Shown: piece by piece, positions 1 through 7,779 of the stretch
How positions within the stretch are numbered: position 1 is the first letter of the stretch
How the letters are laid out: each line of letters starts with the position of its first letter
NCBI GenBank assembly: GCA_937988705.1
Contig: CALKIA010000279.1
Coordinates: 1-18,580, forward strand
Source: an uncultured Chloroflexota bacterium
GTDB taxonomy: Bacteria; Chloroflexota; Anaerolineae; Aggregatilineales; Phototrophicaceae
Direction of reading: 5' to 3'
Length of the DNA: 18,580 nt
The notes under the pieces: model-generated
The model's database searches: none
What the model was told of the DNA's origin: nothing
What the model saw: only the letters and a program-made list of their open reading frames with translations
Program-made: the position numbers and the translations under genes

Positions 1-440
1 CCGACCCCGGCTTACTCGTACTGGACGAACTGCGCCGGCGCAGTGTCACCGCCCGTGTGCTCATCCTCAGCGGCTGCGAAGACATTCACGAGATTCGTTC
101 CGCTATGCAGCGCGGAGCGGAAGGCTACGTCTTCAAGACGCAGCCCTTCCGTCAAATCCTTGACGCGATCCGGCAGGTCGCGCAAGGACAGTTGATCTAT
201 CCGAAGGTCGCGCAGCCCTTGTTCAAGCAGCCCGCCAAGAAAGATGAACTCTCCCAGCGCGAGCTGGAAGTCCTCTCGTGCATTGCCTCCGGCCTCACCA
301 ACTCAGAAATCTCCGAGCAGTTGGTTATCAGCCGCAACACAGTCGGCTTTCACATCAAGAGCATTTTCGCCAAGCTGGGCGTCAACAACCGTACCGAAGC
401 GACCATCTGGTTCTTCAAACACCGCTCGTCGTTCGAATAA
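1..440 (+). CDS. Response regulator, NarL/LuxR family (5' end outside window)
   Basis: This is the C-terminal part of a two-component response regulator that binds DNA and controls transcription. The open frame runs back to base 3 with no start codon, so the gene begins outside the window. The first residues (DPGLLVLDELRRRS, then VTARVLILS) fit the middle of a receiver domain after the phospho-acceptor aspartate, which is therefore not visible. RGAEGYVFKT corresponds to the end of the receiver, with its conserved lysine. The LuxR-type helix-turn-helix follows: LSQRELEVLSCIASG, NSEISEQL, then SRNTVGFHIKSIFAKLGV. The stop codon TAA (438-440) directly abuts the minus-strand stop codon of the aldehyde dehydrogenase, with no spacer. 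The genes it controls cannot be told from the sequence, and a sensor kinase, if linked, lies to the left. Family call is firm. Confidence 0.93.
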   Translation, partial: DPGLLVLDELRRRSVTARVLILSGCEDIHEIRSAMQRGAEGYVFKTQPFRQILDAIRQVAQGQLIYPKVAQPLFKQPAKKDELSQRELEVLSCIASGLTNSEISEQLVISRNTVGFHIKSIFAKLGVNNRTEATIWFFKHRSSFE

Positions 441-1919
441 TCACAACCCTAACGACAGATACTTTACTTCGAGATACTCGTCTATGCCGACCGCACCGCC
501 TTCGCGCCCCAAGCCACTCTGCTTGACGCCGCCGAACGGCGCTTGGGCTGTCGACGGGAGCGCATCGTTCGCGCCAATGATGCCGAATTCCAGCTTTTCC
601 GCCACGCGCATCACCCGGCTGACATCCCGTGTGTAGAAGTAGCTTGCCAGTCCGAATGGTGTGCTGTTCGCCTGGGTGAGTACCTCTTCTTCTGTATCGA
701 ACGGAATGAGCGGCGCGACCGGACCAAACGTCTCCTCCTGCGCGACCAACATATCACTGGAGGCGTTGAGCAGCACCGTGGGCGTCCAGAACGTGCCGGA
801 CGGATTCTCAATGAAAGGCAATCCGCCGAGCTTGATTTCTGCGCCGTGCTGCTTGGCATCCAGCACATGCCGCTCGATCTTTTCGCGCGCGGGCATATCG
901 ATCAACGGGCCAATCACCGTATCCGGGGCCAGCCCGTTACCAACTTTCAGCGCCGCGACTTTCTCCGTGAACAGATCGGCGAATTGGTCATAGACGCCGC
1001 GCTGCACGAAAATGCGGTTGGCGCACACACAGGTCTGCCCGGCGTTGCGGAACTTCGAGGCAATCGCGCCTGTCACCGCGGCGGGCAAATCTGCGTCATC
1101 GAAGACGATGAACGGCGCATTGCCGCCGAGTTCCAGTGACATGCGCTTGACCGTCGCCGCGGAATTGCGGATCAGGATTTTGCCAACCTCGGTCGAACCC
1201 GTGAACGAGACCTTGCGCACCCGATCATCCTTGAAGATCGCGTCCGAAAAGGGGATCGGATCGCTGGCGGCGATGATGTTGACAACACCGGGTGGGAACC
1301 CCACTTCCTGAAAGATGCGCCCCAACTCGAGCGCACTGAGCGGGGTTTGTTCAGCGGGCTTGCAGATCGCCGTGCAGCCCGCGGCAAGTGCCGGGCCAAG
1401 TTTGCGCGTGAGCATCGCCGCCGGAAAATTCCACGGCGTAATCAGGGCGACCACGCCGACCGCCTGACGGAGCACAAAAATGCGTTTGTTCGGCGCAGAG
1501 TTGTGAACAACATCGCCGTAGATGCGTTCAGCTTCGCCCGCGAACCAAGTCAAAAAGCTGGCCGCATAGGTAATTTCCCCGCGCGATTCGGTCATCGGCT
1601 TACCCTGCTCCAGCGTCATGATCGTCGCCAATCGCTCGCGACGTTCCAGCATGAGCGCGGCAGCCTTGCGCAGCAGATCAGCGCGGGTAGCGGCGGGCGT
1701 TGCCATCCAGGCGGGGAGCGCGGCATACGCGGCATCAATGGCGGACAGCGTATCGCTTCCGCCTCCATCGGGAATCGCCAGCAGCAGATCCCCGGTTGCC
1801 GGGTTGGTCACTTCGAAGGTCTTGCCATTCGCCGCGGGGTGAAACTCCCCGTCGATGTAATTGCCATATGTCACGCCATCCAGCATCTGATGGGTGATCT
1901 GGGTCAAATTAAGCTGCAT
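441..1919 (-). CDS. gabD: GabD-type aldehyde dehydrogenase (succinate-semialdehyde or 3-sulfolactaldehyde dehydrogenase)
   Basis: This 492-residue ALDH-superfamily enzyme oxidises an aldehyde to an acid with NAD(P)+. The catalytic set is complete: Asn164 in TPWNFP, Lys187 in CKPAE, Glu263 in LELGG and nucleophile Cys297 in NAGQTCVCANR. Cys299, two residues on, matches the Cys pair that forms a redox switch in human SSADH. The C-terminus (APFGGVKQSGLGREG, then EYLEVKYLSLGL) is very close to E. coli GabD. I place the start at 1919 because AGGAG lies six bases upstream; the frame stays open to 2042, but that N-terminal extension has no such site. It is divergent from the larA-like gene. GabD relatives also serve as sulfolactaldehyde dehydrogenases in sulfoquinovose pathways, and the neighbours make that a real alternative to succinate semialdehyde. 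Enzyme class is certain; substrate is not. Confidence 0.93.
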   Translation of the reverse strand: MQLNLTQITHQMLDGVTYGNYIDGEFHPAANGKTFEVTNPATGDLLLAIPDGGGSDTLSAIDAAYAALPAWMATPAATRADLLRKAAALMLERRERLATIMTLEQGKPMTESRGEITYAASFLTWFAGEAERIYGDVVHNSAPNKRIFVLRQAVGVVALITPWNFPAAMLTRKLGPALAAGCTAICKPAEQTPLSALELGRIFQEVGFPPGVVNIIAASDPIPFSDAIFKDDRVRKVSFTGSTEVGKILIRNSAATVKRMSLELGGNAPFIVFDDADLPAAVTGAIASKFRNAGQTCVCANRIFVQRGVYDQFADLFTEKVAALKVGNGLAPDTVIGPLIDMPAREKIERHVLDAKQHGAEIKLGGLPFIENPSGTFWTPTVLLNASSDMLVAQEETFGPVAPLIPFDTEEEVLTQANSTPFGLASYFYTRDVSRVMRVAEKLEFGIIGANDALPSTAQAPFGGVKQSGLGREGGAVGIDEYLEVKYLSLGL

Positions 1920-1925
1920 TTTGCA

Positions 1926-1930
1926 CTCCT
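1926..1930 (-). promoter_or_regulatory. Shine-Dalgarno site that fixes the gabD start
   Basis: AGGAG on the minus strand lies six bases before the ATG at 1919. It is the main reason to reject the longer reading frame that continues to 2042. Confidence 0.75.
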
Positions 1931-2001
1931 GAATAAGGGTTCGTTCCGGTGTTATAATCGAGACTTTAGGCATAATCTTAACGCATGTTGCAGGGCACAA
2001 A

Positions 2002-2016
2002 AATGATGAGGTCATT
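2002..2016. promoter_or_regulatory. Inverted repeat, possible operator
   Basis: AATGA-TGAGG-TCATT has two five-base inverted arms around a five-base centre, a size and shape typical of dimeric helix-turn-helix regulators such as the GntR type. It sits between gabD and the larA-like gene, where it could control either. No regulator gene lies next to it, and a 5+5 repeat can arise by chance. Confidence 0.25.
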
Positions 2017-2032
2017 ACAGTATGCGAGTTCT

Positions 2033-2058
2033 GTAGGGACAACGCGCGTCTCGTCCCT
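2033..2058. repeat. Dispersed GTAGGGAC palindrome, worn copy
   Basis: GTAGGGAC at 2033-2040 is answered by GTCCCT at 2053-2058. The interior is degenerate apart from the self-complementary ACGCGCGT (2042-2049). The ends match the better copies at 3346, 3390 and 6278, so I read it as a decayed member of the same family. Confidence 0.5.
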
Positions 2059-2079
2059 CGTTAGTCGACAGGTTGGCCA

Positions 2080-3348
2080 ATGCTAATCGCCCAACAAGCC
2101 GCATCGGGACAAGTGCTGACCGATGACGCTATGCGCACGACCCTCTACGCGGGGCTAGCGGGCAAATTCACAGGCGCGAAGGTGCTGGCGCTCATCCCCG
2201 ACCACACGCGCACCATACCGCTGCCCAAGCTGTTCCCGCTCATCGTGGACGCGCTGCGCGACACGCGCCAGCTCGACTTCATGGTGGCACTCGGTACACA
2301 TCTTCCCCTTTCCGCCGACGCCATGCACCAGTTGCTCGGCATTACCGCAGACGAACGCGCCACTACGTACAACCATATCGGCTTGCTGAATCATGATTGG
2401 CAGAATCCCGATGCTCTCGTGGAGATCGGGACGATCACACAGGAACAGGTCAAGGCAATCGCGGGTGATGTGTGGCATCCCTCGCTCGGCGGCGACGTGC
2501 CGATTCGCATCAACCGCCGCATCAGCGAGTACGATCAGCTGCTGATCATCGGGCCAACCTTCCCGCACGAAGTCATCGGTTTTTCTGGCGGCGCGAAATA
2601 TCTATTTCCGGGCATTTCCGGTGCGGAAATGATCAATGTGACGCACTGGCTCGGCGCATTGATGACCATCCTCAACATCATCGGCATCAAGGACACCCCC
2701 GTGCGCCAGATGGTCCACGCGGCGGCGGCGCTTGTCCCCACACCGATCACACTGCTAAGCATGGTCGTCGTGAGTCACGGCGACCAGAAAGACGCCTTGG
2801 CTGGCCTGTTCGTTGGCGATCACCTTGAGGCGTGGTCAGCCGCTGCCGATCTCTCGTCAGAGCGGCACATCACGTGGCTGGACAAGCCGTTGGACCGCGT
2901 CCTGTCCCATCCCCACCCGATGTACGACGAGTTATGGACGGCGGCCAAAGCTATGTACAAGCTCGACCCGGCGGTGCGCGCCGGCGGTGAGATCATCGTC
3001 TATGCCCCACAGCTCGCCACGGTCAGCCATGTACACGGCCGATCCATCTTCGAGGCGGGTTACCATGTGCGCGATTACTATCTTAAGCAGTGGGATCGCT
3101 TCCAGCATATCCCGCTCGGTGTGCTGGCACACGGGACGCATTTGCGCGGCAGCGGGACATATGAGACCGGCGTCGAACACGCGCGGATCGATGTGACGCT
3201 GGCGACCGCGATTTCCCGTCAAGACTCCGAACGCTTGTCGCTTGGCTATACCGACCCCGCCAGCATTGATCCGCGCGAGTTCGTGGGCGACGGTCAGCTC
3301 TATGTGCCCAAAGCGGGCGAAATGCTCTACCGGGTCAAGCAATCGTAG
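2080..3348 (+). CDS. LarA-like (DUF2088) nickel-pincer racemase/epimerase
   Basis: This 422-residue homologue of lactate racemase LarA belongs to a family that racemises or epimerises 2-hydroxy acids by hydride transfer to a nickel-pincer nucleotide. The motif set is intact: DHTR at 41-44, LGTH with His74, PHEVIGFSGGAKY with His163 and Lys173, and VTHW with His189. The spacing His163-Lys173-His189 (10 and 16) equals His174-Lys184-His200 of L. plantarum LarA, where the lysine holds the cofactor and His200 binds nickel. The ATG at 2080 is the only possible ATG, because an in-frame TAG lies at 2062-2064; the Shine-Dalgarno site is weak. The cofactor genes larB, larC and larE are not in the window. 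It is first in a plus-strand set with GH31 and TauE/SafE. Substrate unknown: lactate, a sugar acid or sulfolactate are all possible. Confidence 0.88.
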   Translation: MLIAQQAASGQVLTDDAMRTTLYAGLAGKFTGAKVLALIPDHTRTIPLPKLFPLIVDALRDTRQLDFMVALGTHLPLSADAMHQLLGITADERATTYNHIGLLNHDWQNPDALVEIGTITQEQVKAIAGDVWHPSLGGDVPIRINRRISEYDQLLIIGPTFPHEVIGFSGGAKYLFPGISGAEMINVTHWLGALMTILNIIGIKDTPVRQMVHAAAALVPTPITLLSMVVVSHGDQKDALAGLFVGDHLEAWSAAADLSSERHITWLDKPLDRVLSHPHPMYDELWTAAKAMYKLDPAVRAGGEIIVYAPQLATVSHVHGRSIFEAGYHVRDYYLKQWDRFQHIPLGVLAHGTHLRGSGTYETGVEHARIDVTLATAISRQDSERLSLGYTDPASIDPREFVGDGQLYVPKAGEMLYRVKQS

Positions 3349-3370
3349 GGACGACGCCAGCGTCGTCCGA
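3346..3370. repeat. Dispersed palindrome overlapping the larA-like stop codon
   Basis: GGACGACGC (3349-3357) and GCGTCGTCC (3360-3368) form a perfect nine-base inverted repeat with a two-base centre. The TAG stop codon of the larA-like gene (3346-3348) is part of the repeat's conserved TAGGGAC edge. In RNA it would form a strong hairpin followed by GATTTCGTT, which is too poor in U for a confident terminator. Confidence 0.7.
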
Positions 3371-3389
3371 TTTCGTTGCACTCAAAAGC

Positions 3390-3415
3390 TAGGACGAGGC
3401 AGGCCTCGTCCCTAC
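3390..3415. repeat. Dispersed palindrome, second copy before GH31
   Basis: GGACGAGGC (3392-3400) and GCCTCGTCC (3403-3411) are a perfect nine-base inverted repeat. The right edge CCTAC is the family end, while the left edge (CTA) has lost one G. With the copy at 3346 it fills the 86-base gap between the larA-like gene and GH31. The two hairpins could lower readthrough or protect the upstream message. Confidence 0.7.
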
Positions 3416-3434
3416 ATAAGAAAAGTGTTTACTT

Positions 3435-5558
3435 ATGAGACTTACCACTGTCCACAAGATCACCCCCACCGACAACCCGCTCGAATTCGTCGGCGAACAC
3501 GGCGAACGCCTGATCCTCAACGTGATCGATCAGCATATCATCCGTGTGCGCCTGTATCCCAACGGACAACCGCGCCTCGACCGCACATGGATGATCGGCG
3601 CAAACGGCGACTTTCCGCGCGACGGGCTGCACCGCGACGCGATCCCGTCGCTGCCGCTCGATCAAGTGGTCACCAGCCGCGACGGACTGAGCGCCACGCT
3701 CGAAACGAACGCGCTGAAGGTCGTCATCCACCTTGACGACCTGCGGCTCGAATGGTTCACGCAGGCGGGCGAACGCTTCGCCGCCGATCACAAGGGCCGC
3801 GCCTATACTTATGACCGCACAGGACGCGCGATCTATCACTACATGGAGCGGCGCACCGACGAGCATTATTACGGTTTCGGGGAAACTTCGGGCAAGCTGG
3901 ATAAATCCGGGCAGCGCGTCACGCTCAAGCCGCTGGATGCGCTTGGCTACGACGCTGAAACGGGCGATCCGCTCTACAAGCATTACCCGCTCTACATCAC
4001 CGACCAACCGGAGCGCGGTCATACTTACGGCCTGATCTACGACAATCTCGCCATCACGACGTTTGACATGGGCAAGGAACTGGATGCCTTTTGGGGCAGC
4101 TATCACTACTACAGCGCGCAGGATGGCGACATTGACTACTATCTCATCTACGCGCGGTCGATTACTGAGGTCACCCACACATTCGCGCGGCTGACTGGCC
4201 ATCCCACCTTATTCCCGGAATGGACGCTCGGGTATCTCGGCTCGACCATGAAATACACCGAAGCCCCCGACGCGCAGGAACAGCTCAAGGAATTTGTCGA
4301 CAAGTGCCAAGAATACGACATCCCGTGCAGCATGTTCCACCTGTCATCCGGGTACAGTACCGATCGTGAGGGACGGCGCAATGTCTTCACGTGGAATCAC
4401 AGTCGCGTGCCCGACCCCGGTGCGATGACGACGTATTTCCACGATGCCGGGATCAAGGTGGCGGCGAACATCAAGCCGCACCTGCTAACGACACACCCCA
4501 ATTTCGAGGAAGTCAAACAAATCGGCGGCTTCATCAAAGACCCGGACACGGGCGGCCCGGCGCTGACGATGATGTGGAGCGCGGGCGATGGTGAGAATGC
4601 GTACGGCGCGTACATCGACTTCACCAGCGAGGCGGGTTACAACTGGTGGAAGGCGAAAGTTAAAGAGCAGCTTCTCGCTTACGGCGTCGACGCCATGTGG
4701 AACGATAACAACGAATTCGGTCTATGGGACGATGACGCGGTGTGTGCTGGGTTCGGCCAGCCATTCCGCCTTGGCTTAGGGCGACCGCTGCAAACGCTGC
4801 TCATGGCGCGCGCCTCCTACGAAGCGATCCAGGAATACCACCCCGGCGCAACCCCGTTTGTGCTCACGCGCTCGGCGTGTCCCGGCGTACAGCGCTACGC
4901 GCAGACGTGGTCAGGCGACAACTACACCTCGTGGCCTACGCTCCAATGGAACATCCCGATGGGAACGGGCATGAGCCTGTCCGGTTTCCCCAACATCGGG
5001 CATGATGTGGGCGGCTTCACAGGGGCTGCCCCCGATCCCGAATTGTTTGTGCGCTGGGTGCAAGCGGGAATTTTCATGCCGCGCTTCGCCATCCACTCGT
5101 GGAACAGCGACGGCACGGTCAACGAACCGTGGATGTATCCCGAAATCCTGCCGAGCATCCGTCAGGCGATCAAGCTGCGCTATCACCTCATCCCGTATCT
5201 CTATTCGCTGATGCAGGCGAGCACTGCCACCGGTCAACCCTACGTCACACCTGTGTTGCTGGAAGACTTCAGCACAGACGCGCTTAACGCAAATTTCGAA
5301 TATCTGCTGGGCGATAGTCTCCTCGTCGCGCCTATTTATGAGCCGGATGCGCGCACCCGCTGGCTTTATTTGCCGACTGGCTACCACTGGCGCGATTTAT
5401 ACACAGGCGAATGGTATACCGGCGGGCAAACGGTCGAAGTTCCCGCCCCCCTCGACTACATCCCGGTATTCGCGCGTGGGCCAGAGCTTGACAAACTGCG
5501 CCCAGAGAGTACCGACTTCGAGCGCCGCTGGCAGATCAATTTCAAAGGTACCGTGTGA
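3435..5558 (+). CDS. Glycoside hydrolase family 31 (alpha-glycosidase)
   Basis: This 707-residue retaining alpha-glycosidase has no signal peptide, so it should act in the cytoplasm. An N-terminal beta-sandwich (about 1-250) includes EHYYGFGETSGKLDKSG. The TIM barrel (about 255-590) carries the nucleophile Asp424 in MWNDNNEFGLWDDD and the acid/base Asp495 in WSGDN. FHLSSGYS (301-308) and SGFPNIGHDVGGF are further GH31 signatures, and beta domains close the protein. The nucleophile motif belongs to the W-N-D-x-N-E group, not the MADFGE type of YihQ sulfoquinovosidase or the KTDFGE type of alpha-xylosidases. The start has only a weak AAGAAAAG-like site upstream. The stop overlaps the GTG of the TauE/SafE gene, so the two are probably translationally coupled. 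The sugar (alpha-glucoside, alpha-galactoside or other) cannot be fixed by eye. Confidence 0.94.
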   Translation: MRLTTVHKITPTDNPLEFVGEHGERLILNVIDQHIIRVRLYPNGQPRLDRTWMIGANGDFPRDGLHRDAIPSLPLDQVVTSRDGLSATLETNALKVVIHLDDLRLEWFTQAGERFAADHKGRAYTYDRTGRAIYHYMERRTDEHYYGFGETSGKLDKSGQRVTLKPLDALGYDAETGDPLYKHYPLYITDQPERGHTYGLIYDNLAITTFDMGKELDAFWGSYHYYSAQDGDIDYYLIYARSITEVTHTFARLTGHPTLFPEWTLGYLGSTMKYTEAPDAQEQLKEFVDKCQEYDIPCSMFHLSSGYSTDREGRRNVFTWNHSRVPDPGAMTTYFHDAGIKVAANIKPHLLTTHPNFEEVKQIGGFIKDPDTGGPALTMMWSAGDGENAYGAYIDFTSEAGYNWWKAKVKEQLLAYGVDAMWNDNNEFGLWDDDAVCAGFGQPFRLGLGRPLQTLLMARASYEAIQEYHPGATPFVLTRSACPGVQRYAQTWSGDNYTSWPTLQWNIPMGTGMSLSGFPNIGHDVGGFTGAAPDPELFVRWVQAGIFMPRFAIHSWNSDGTVNEPWMYPEILPSIRQAIKLRYHLIPYLYSLMQASTATGQPYVTPVLLEDFSTDALNANFEYLLGDSLLVAPIYEPDARTRWLYLPTGYHWRDLYTGEWYTGGQTVEVPAPLDYIPVFARGPELDKLRPESTDFERRWQINFKGTV

Positions 5559-6268
5559 GCGCACTCGTCATCGCCGTCATTGTCTACTTCGCCATCCTCA
5601 CGCAGGCAATCAGCGGATCGGGCTTGGCGCTGGTCGCCATGCCGCTGCTGATCGGCGTGCTGCCCACACTCGAAGCGGCAACGCTCGTCTCGCTTATGTC
5701 GATCACCACGCAGTTGATCATGCTCATGCGCTACTACCGCGCGCTGACCTTTCAGGGTTTGTGGCCGCTGATCCTCGGCGCGCTGGTGGGCATTCCCATC
5801 GGCATCCTCGCGCTGTCGAGCCTTGACCAGCGGCTGATTTTGACTGTGCTAGGCGTTATCCTCATCGCGTATTCGCTCTATGGGCTGTTCGCGCCGCAAA
5901 TCCCACCTATCACGAACCGGAAATGGGCCTATGTCTTCGGGCTAATCTCCGGACTGCTGCACGGGGCCTACAACACGGGCGGCCCACCCTACGTGATCTA
6001 CGGTGTGAGTCAGCGCTGGTCTCCGCCACAGTTCAAGTGCAATTTGCAGGTGCTGTTGATGGTGAACACTTCGAGCGTGGTGATCGCGCACATCGCCGCC
6101 GGACATGTGACGGTCGATGTGCTGGGGAATTACCTGATCGCACTGCCGATGATCCTGCTCGGCGCGTTCACGGGGTTCATTCTGGATCGCTACATTGACG
6201 ACAAGATCTTCCGCAAAATCGTGCTGGTCGTCTTGCTCGTGATCGGCGTGAAGATGCTGCTGCCCTAA
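5555..6268 (+). CDS. TauE/SafE-family membrane anion exporter
   Basis: This 237-residue integral membrane protein is almost all hydrophobic helix, in two repeats as usual for TauE/SafE (DUF81), with about seven to eight predicted spans. Family features are the N-terminal segment AISGSGLALVAMPLLIGVLP and GLISGLLHGAYNTGGPPYVIYG in the second half (residues near 130-150). The start is GTG at 5555, overlapping the TGA of GH31 in the sequence GTGA, with AAAGG just upstream; coupling is therefore likely. Characterised or proposed members export sulfite, sulfoacetate or other organosulfonates, though many are untested. An anion exporter joined to a glycosidase in a sugar cluster is unusual and is one of the pointers to sulfosugar metabolism here. 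Family call firm, substrate inferred. Confidence 0.88.
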   Translation: MSALVIAVIVYFAILTQAISGSGLALVAMPLLIGVLPTLEAATLVSLMSITTQLIMLMRYYRALTFQGLWPLILGALVGIPIGILALSSLDQRLILTVLGVILIAYSLYGLFAPQIPPITNRKWAYVFGLISGLLHGAYNTGGPPYVIYGVSQRWSPPQFKCNLQVLLMVNTSSVVIAHIAAGHVTVDVLGNYLIALPMILLGAFTGFILDRYIDDKIFRKIVLVVLLVIGVKMLLP

Positions 6269-6277
6269 TCGAATCAA

Positions 6278-6302
6278 AGGGACGAGGCAGTGCCTCGTCC
6301 CT
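6278..6302. terminator. Dispersed palindrome acting as a shared terminator-like hairpin
   Basis: AGGGACGAGGCA (6278-6289) and TGCCTCGTCCCT (6291-6302) form a perfect 12-base inverted repeat around a single base. It is the best copy of the palindrome family. It sits between the convergent stop codons of the TauE/SafE gene (6268) and GH4 (6321). On the minus strand the hairpin is followed by TTGATT, so it may end the six-gene operon; on the plus strand no U run follows. Confidence 0.55.
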
Positions 6303-6320
6303 ACGAAAATGCGGGTGGGT

Positions 6321-7754
6321 TCAGACCACAAACTCTTTGTCGCGGTTAAACTGCGGCAGGTATTCCGCAAAATCCTTCAGAATATCGTCGAGAATCGCGC
6401 GCGCTTGATCGATGTCCGTAATCATCGGGTCGAGAAACAACGCTTGCAGCGCGAGGTCACGGTCGCCCGTTGCGGCGGCTTCCACGACGATTTTGCTGCG
6501 GTTCAGCTCACGCCGACAGAGTTCCGCGATCCCTTCGGGCAGTGCCGGGAAGCCCAAGCCCTGAATCCCCATACCGGAGATCACGCCAGGCACTTCGATG
6601 ATCGCATCGGCGGGCAGGTTCGGGATCAAGCCGCCATTATTGGGAATGTTCAACTGGTGCGCATAGAAATTGTCGTTGTAGACCATCGCCTCGATGATTT
6701 CCGGCACGGGTTCTTCGAGGATCGAGAAGCGGCGCAGGTCTTTCAGCACATCAACTTCCATTTTGCCATCGACAATCGCGTGTGCTAGTTCCCAGCGGGC
6801 GGCGCGGCGGCGGCGGTTGCCCTCCCAGCTTTGCAGCTTGAGGTCGTACTTCTCCCACGGCTTGGTGACCGGATCACTCACGACGTTGAGATATTCGCAC
6901 ATGTGACTATCGCCGGCTGTCGGCATCATCCCGAAAATCTGGAAAATTTCACGGGAGAGCGGCTCGAAGTCCTTGCGGTAGCTGTGCAACCAGCGTTCGC
7001 GCAGCAGCGGATAGAGATCTTCGCCGGTGTGCTTGTCGCGGATGTCATACACCCATGAGAAGTGATTGATGCCCGCCGCTTTGATGTCGAGGTGCTGCAG
7101 GGCCGCCAGCGCCACCGGGATGAAGTCGGGCATATTGTCGGCGTCGGTGTGAACGTGGAAATGCTCCGGAATCGGGATGTCCCACCGATCCCCGAGGATC
7201 GCCGCCGCCATCGCATACCCCCACAGCAGTTGATGGCACAGGCCGAGCACCTTGACGTTAGTGTAGCGATGCACCGCATAGCTCAGGCGGATGAGCGGGT
7301 TCGTCAGGTTGAGATACCACGCATTCGGGCACAGGCGTTCCATGTCGCGGGCGATCTCGACAATCGGCGGCAGGTTGCGCGCTGTGTGCGAGAACGCGCC
7401 GGGGCCGCCGTTTTCCGCGTAGGGTTGACGCACACCGTGCCGCAGCGGAATCTGCCAGTCCATCTCCCAGACTTTTTCGCGCTGTCCTACCTGAATCGAG
7501 ACGATGACGAAATCCGCACCCGCCATGACCTCGGTGCGCTCGGTCGAGCTGGTGATCGTCATGCCCGCGTCCCACGCCTGATTCATCTTGGTGGCGAGCG
7601 CGACCATCGTGCGCAAGCCCTCCTCATTGGTGTCTACGAGCGCCAGCTCAGACCCCCGCAGTCGCGGAGAGCCCATGATGCGCGCCAGCGCGCCCAAACC
7701 AAAAATCGCGCTGCCCGCGCCGATCATCACAATTTTGGGAAGTTTTACAGCCAT
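6321..7754 (-). CDS. Glycoside hydrolase family 4 (NAD+- and Mn2+-dependent glycosidase)
   Basis: This 477-residue enzyme cleaves glycosides by the GH4 route: transient oxidation at C3 by NAD+, elimination, then re-reduction, with a bound divalent metal. The N-terminal Rossmann motif is IGAGSAIFG (11-19). YLNLTNPL (147-154) carries the conserved TNP, GLCHQL (171-176) gives metal ligand Cys173, and GINHFSW (228-234) gives the likely second ligand His231. The residue after CH is Gln175, unlike the CHE, CHS and CHG forms I know, so the specificity group is open. The non-phosphorylated-sugar branch is indicated by CH rather than the CDMP or CNVP of 6-phospho-enzymes. I start at ATG 7754 because the Rossmann motif should lie near the N-terminus and AGGA precedes it; the frame is open to 7850. 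It is the last gene of the minus-strand transporter operon. Confidence 0.92.
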   Translation of the reverse strand: MAVKLPKIVMIGAGSAIFGLGALARIMGSPRLRGSELALVDTNEEGLRTMVALATKMNQAWDAGMTITSSTERTEVMAGADFVIVSIQVGQREKVWEMDWQIPLRHGVRQPYAENGGPGAFSHTARNLPPIVEIARDMERLCPNAWYLNLTNPLIRLSYAVHRYTNVKVLGLCHQLLWGYAMAAAILGDRWDIPIPEHFHVHTDADNMPDFIPVALAALQHLDIKAAGINHFSWVYDIRDKHTGEDLYPLLRERWLHSYRKDFEPLSREIFQIFGMMPTAGDSHMCEYLNVVSDPVTKPWEKYDLKLQSWEGNRRRRAARWELAHAIVDGKMEVDVLKDLRRFSILEEPVPEIIEAMVYNDNFYAHQLNIPNNGGLIPNLPADAIIEVPGVISGMGIQGLGFPALPEGIAELCRRELNRSKIVVEAAATGDRDLALQALFLDPMITDIDQARAILDDILKDFAEYLPQFNRDKEFVV

Positions 7755-7779
7755 TGTTGGAGTTGTCCTATCATCAAAC

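Larger units (their letters stand above)
1920..2079. promoter_or_regulatory. Divergent control region between gabD and the larA-like gene
   Basis: These 160 bases must hold promoters for both directions. On the minus strand TATAAC (1951-1956) is a reasonable -10 for gabD, but the hexamer 17 bases further up (AAGATT) is a poor -35. On the plus strand TATAAT (1953-1958) and CATAAT (1971-1976) are -10-like without good partners. An inverted repeat (2002-2016) and a worn palindrome (2033-2058) also lie here. I cannot assign start sites with confidence. Confidence 0.4.

Noticed and set aside
1347..2006. A 219-codon plus-strand open frame over the aldehyde dehydrogenase
   Set aside because: It runs opposite a gene with complete ALDH catalytic motifs, is rich in Arg and has no family features.
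1920..2042. Longer N-terminus for the aldehyde dehydrogenase (start at 2042)
   Set aside because: The extra 41 residues match nothing in GabD proteins, would run through the promoter region, and the ATG at 1919 has a good AGGAG site.
2033..3415. Repeated palindromes as a CRISPR array
   Set aside because: Copies are unevenly spaced, differ in their inner arms, and show no regular spacers or cas genes.
3429..4202. A 257-codon minus-strand open frame over the GH31 start
   Set aside because: GH31 on the plus strand has full catalytic motifs, and the antisense frame has no recognisable content.
3435..5558. GH31 as a classical YihQ-type sulfoquinovosidase
   Set aside because: The nucleophile region reads WNDNNEF, not the MADFGE type of YihQ, so I did not give it that name despite the context.
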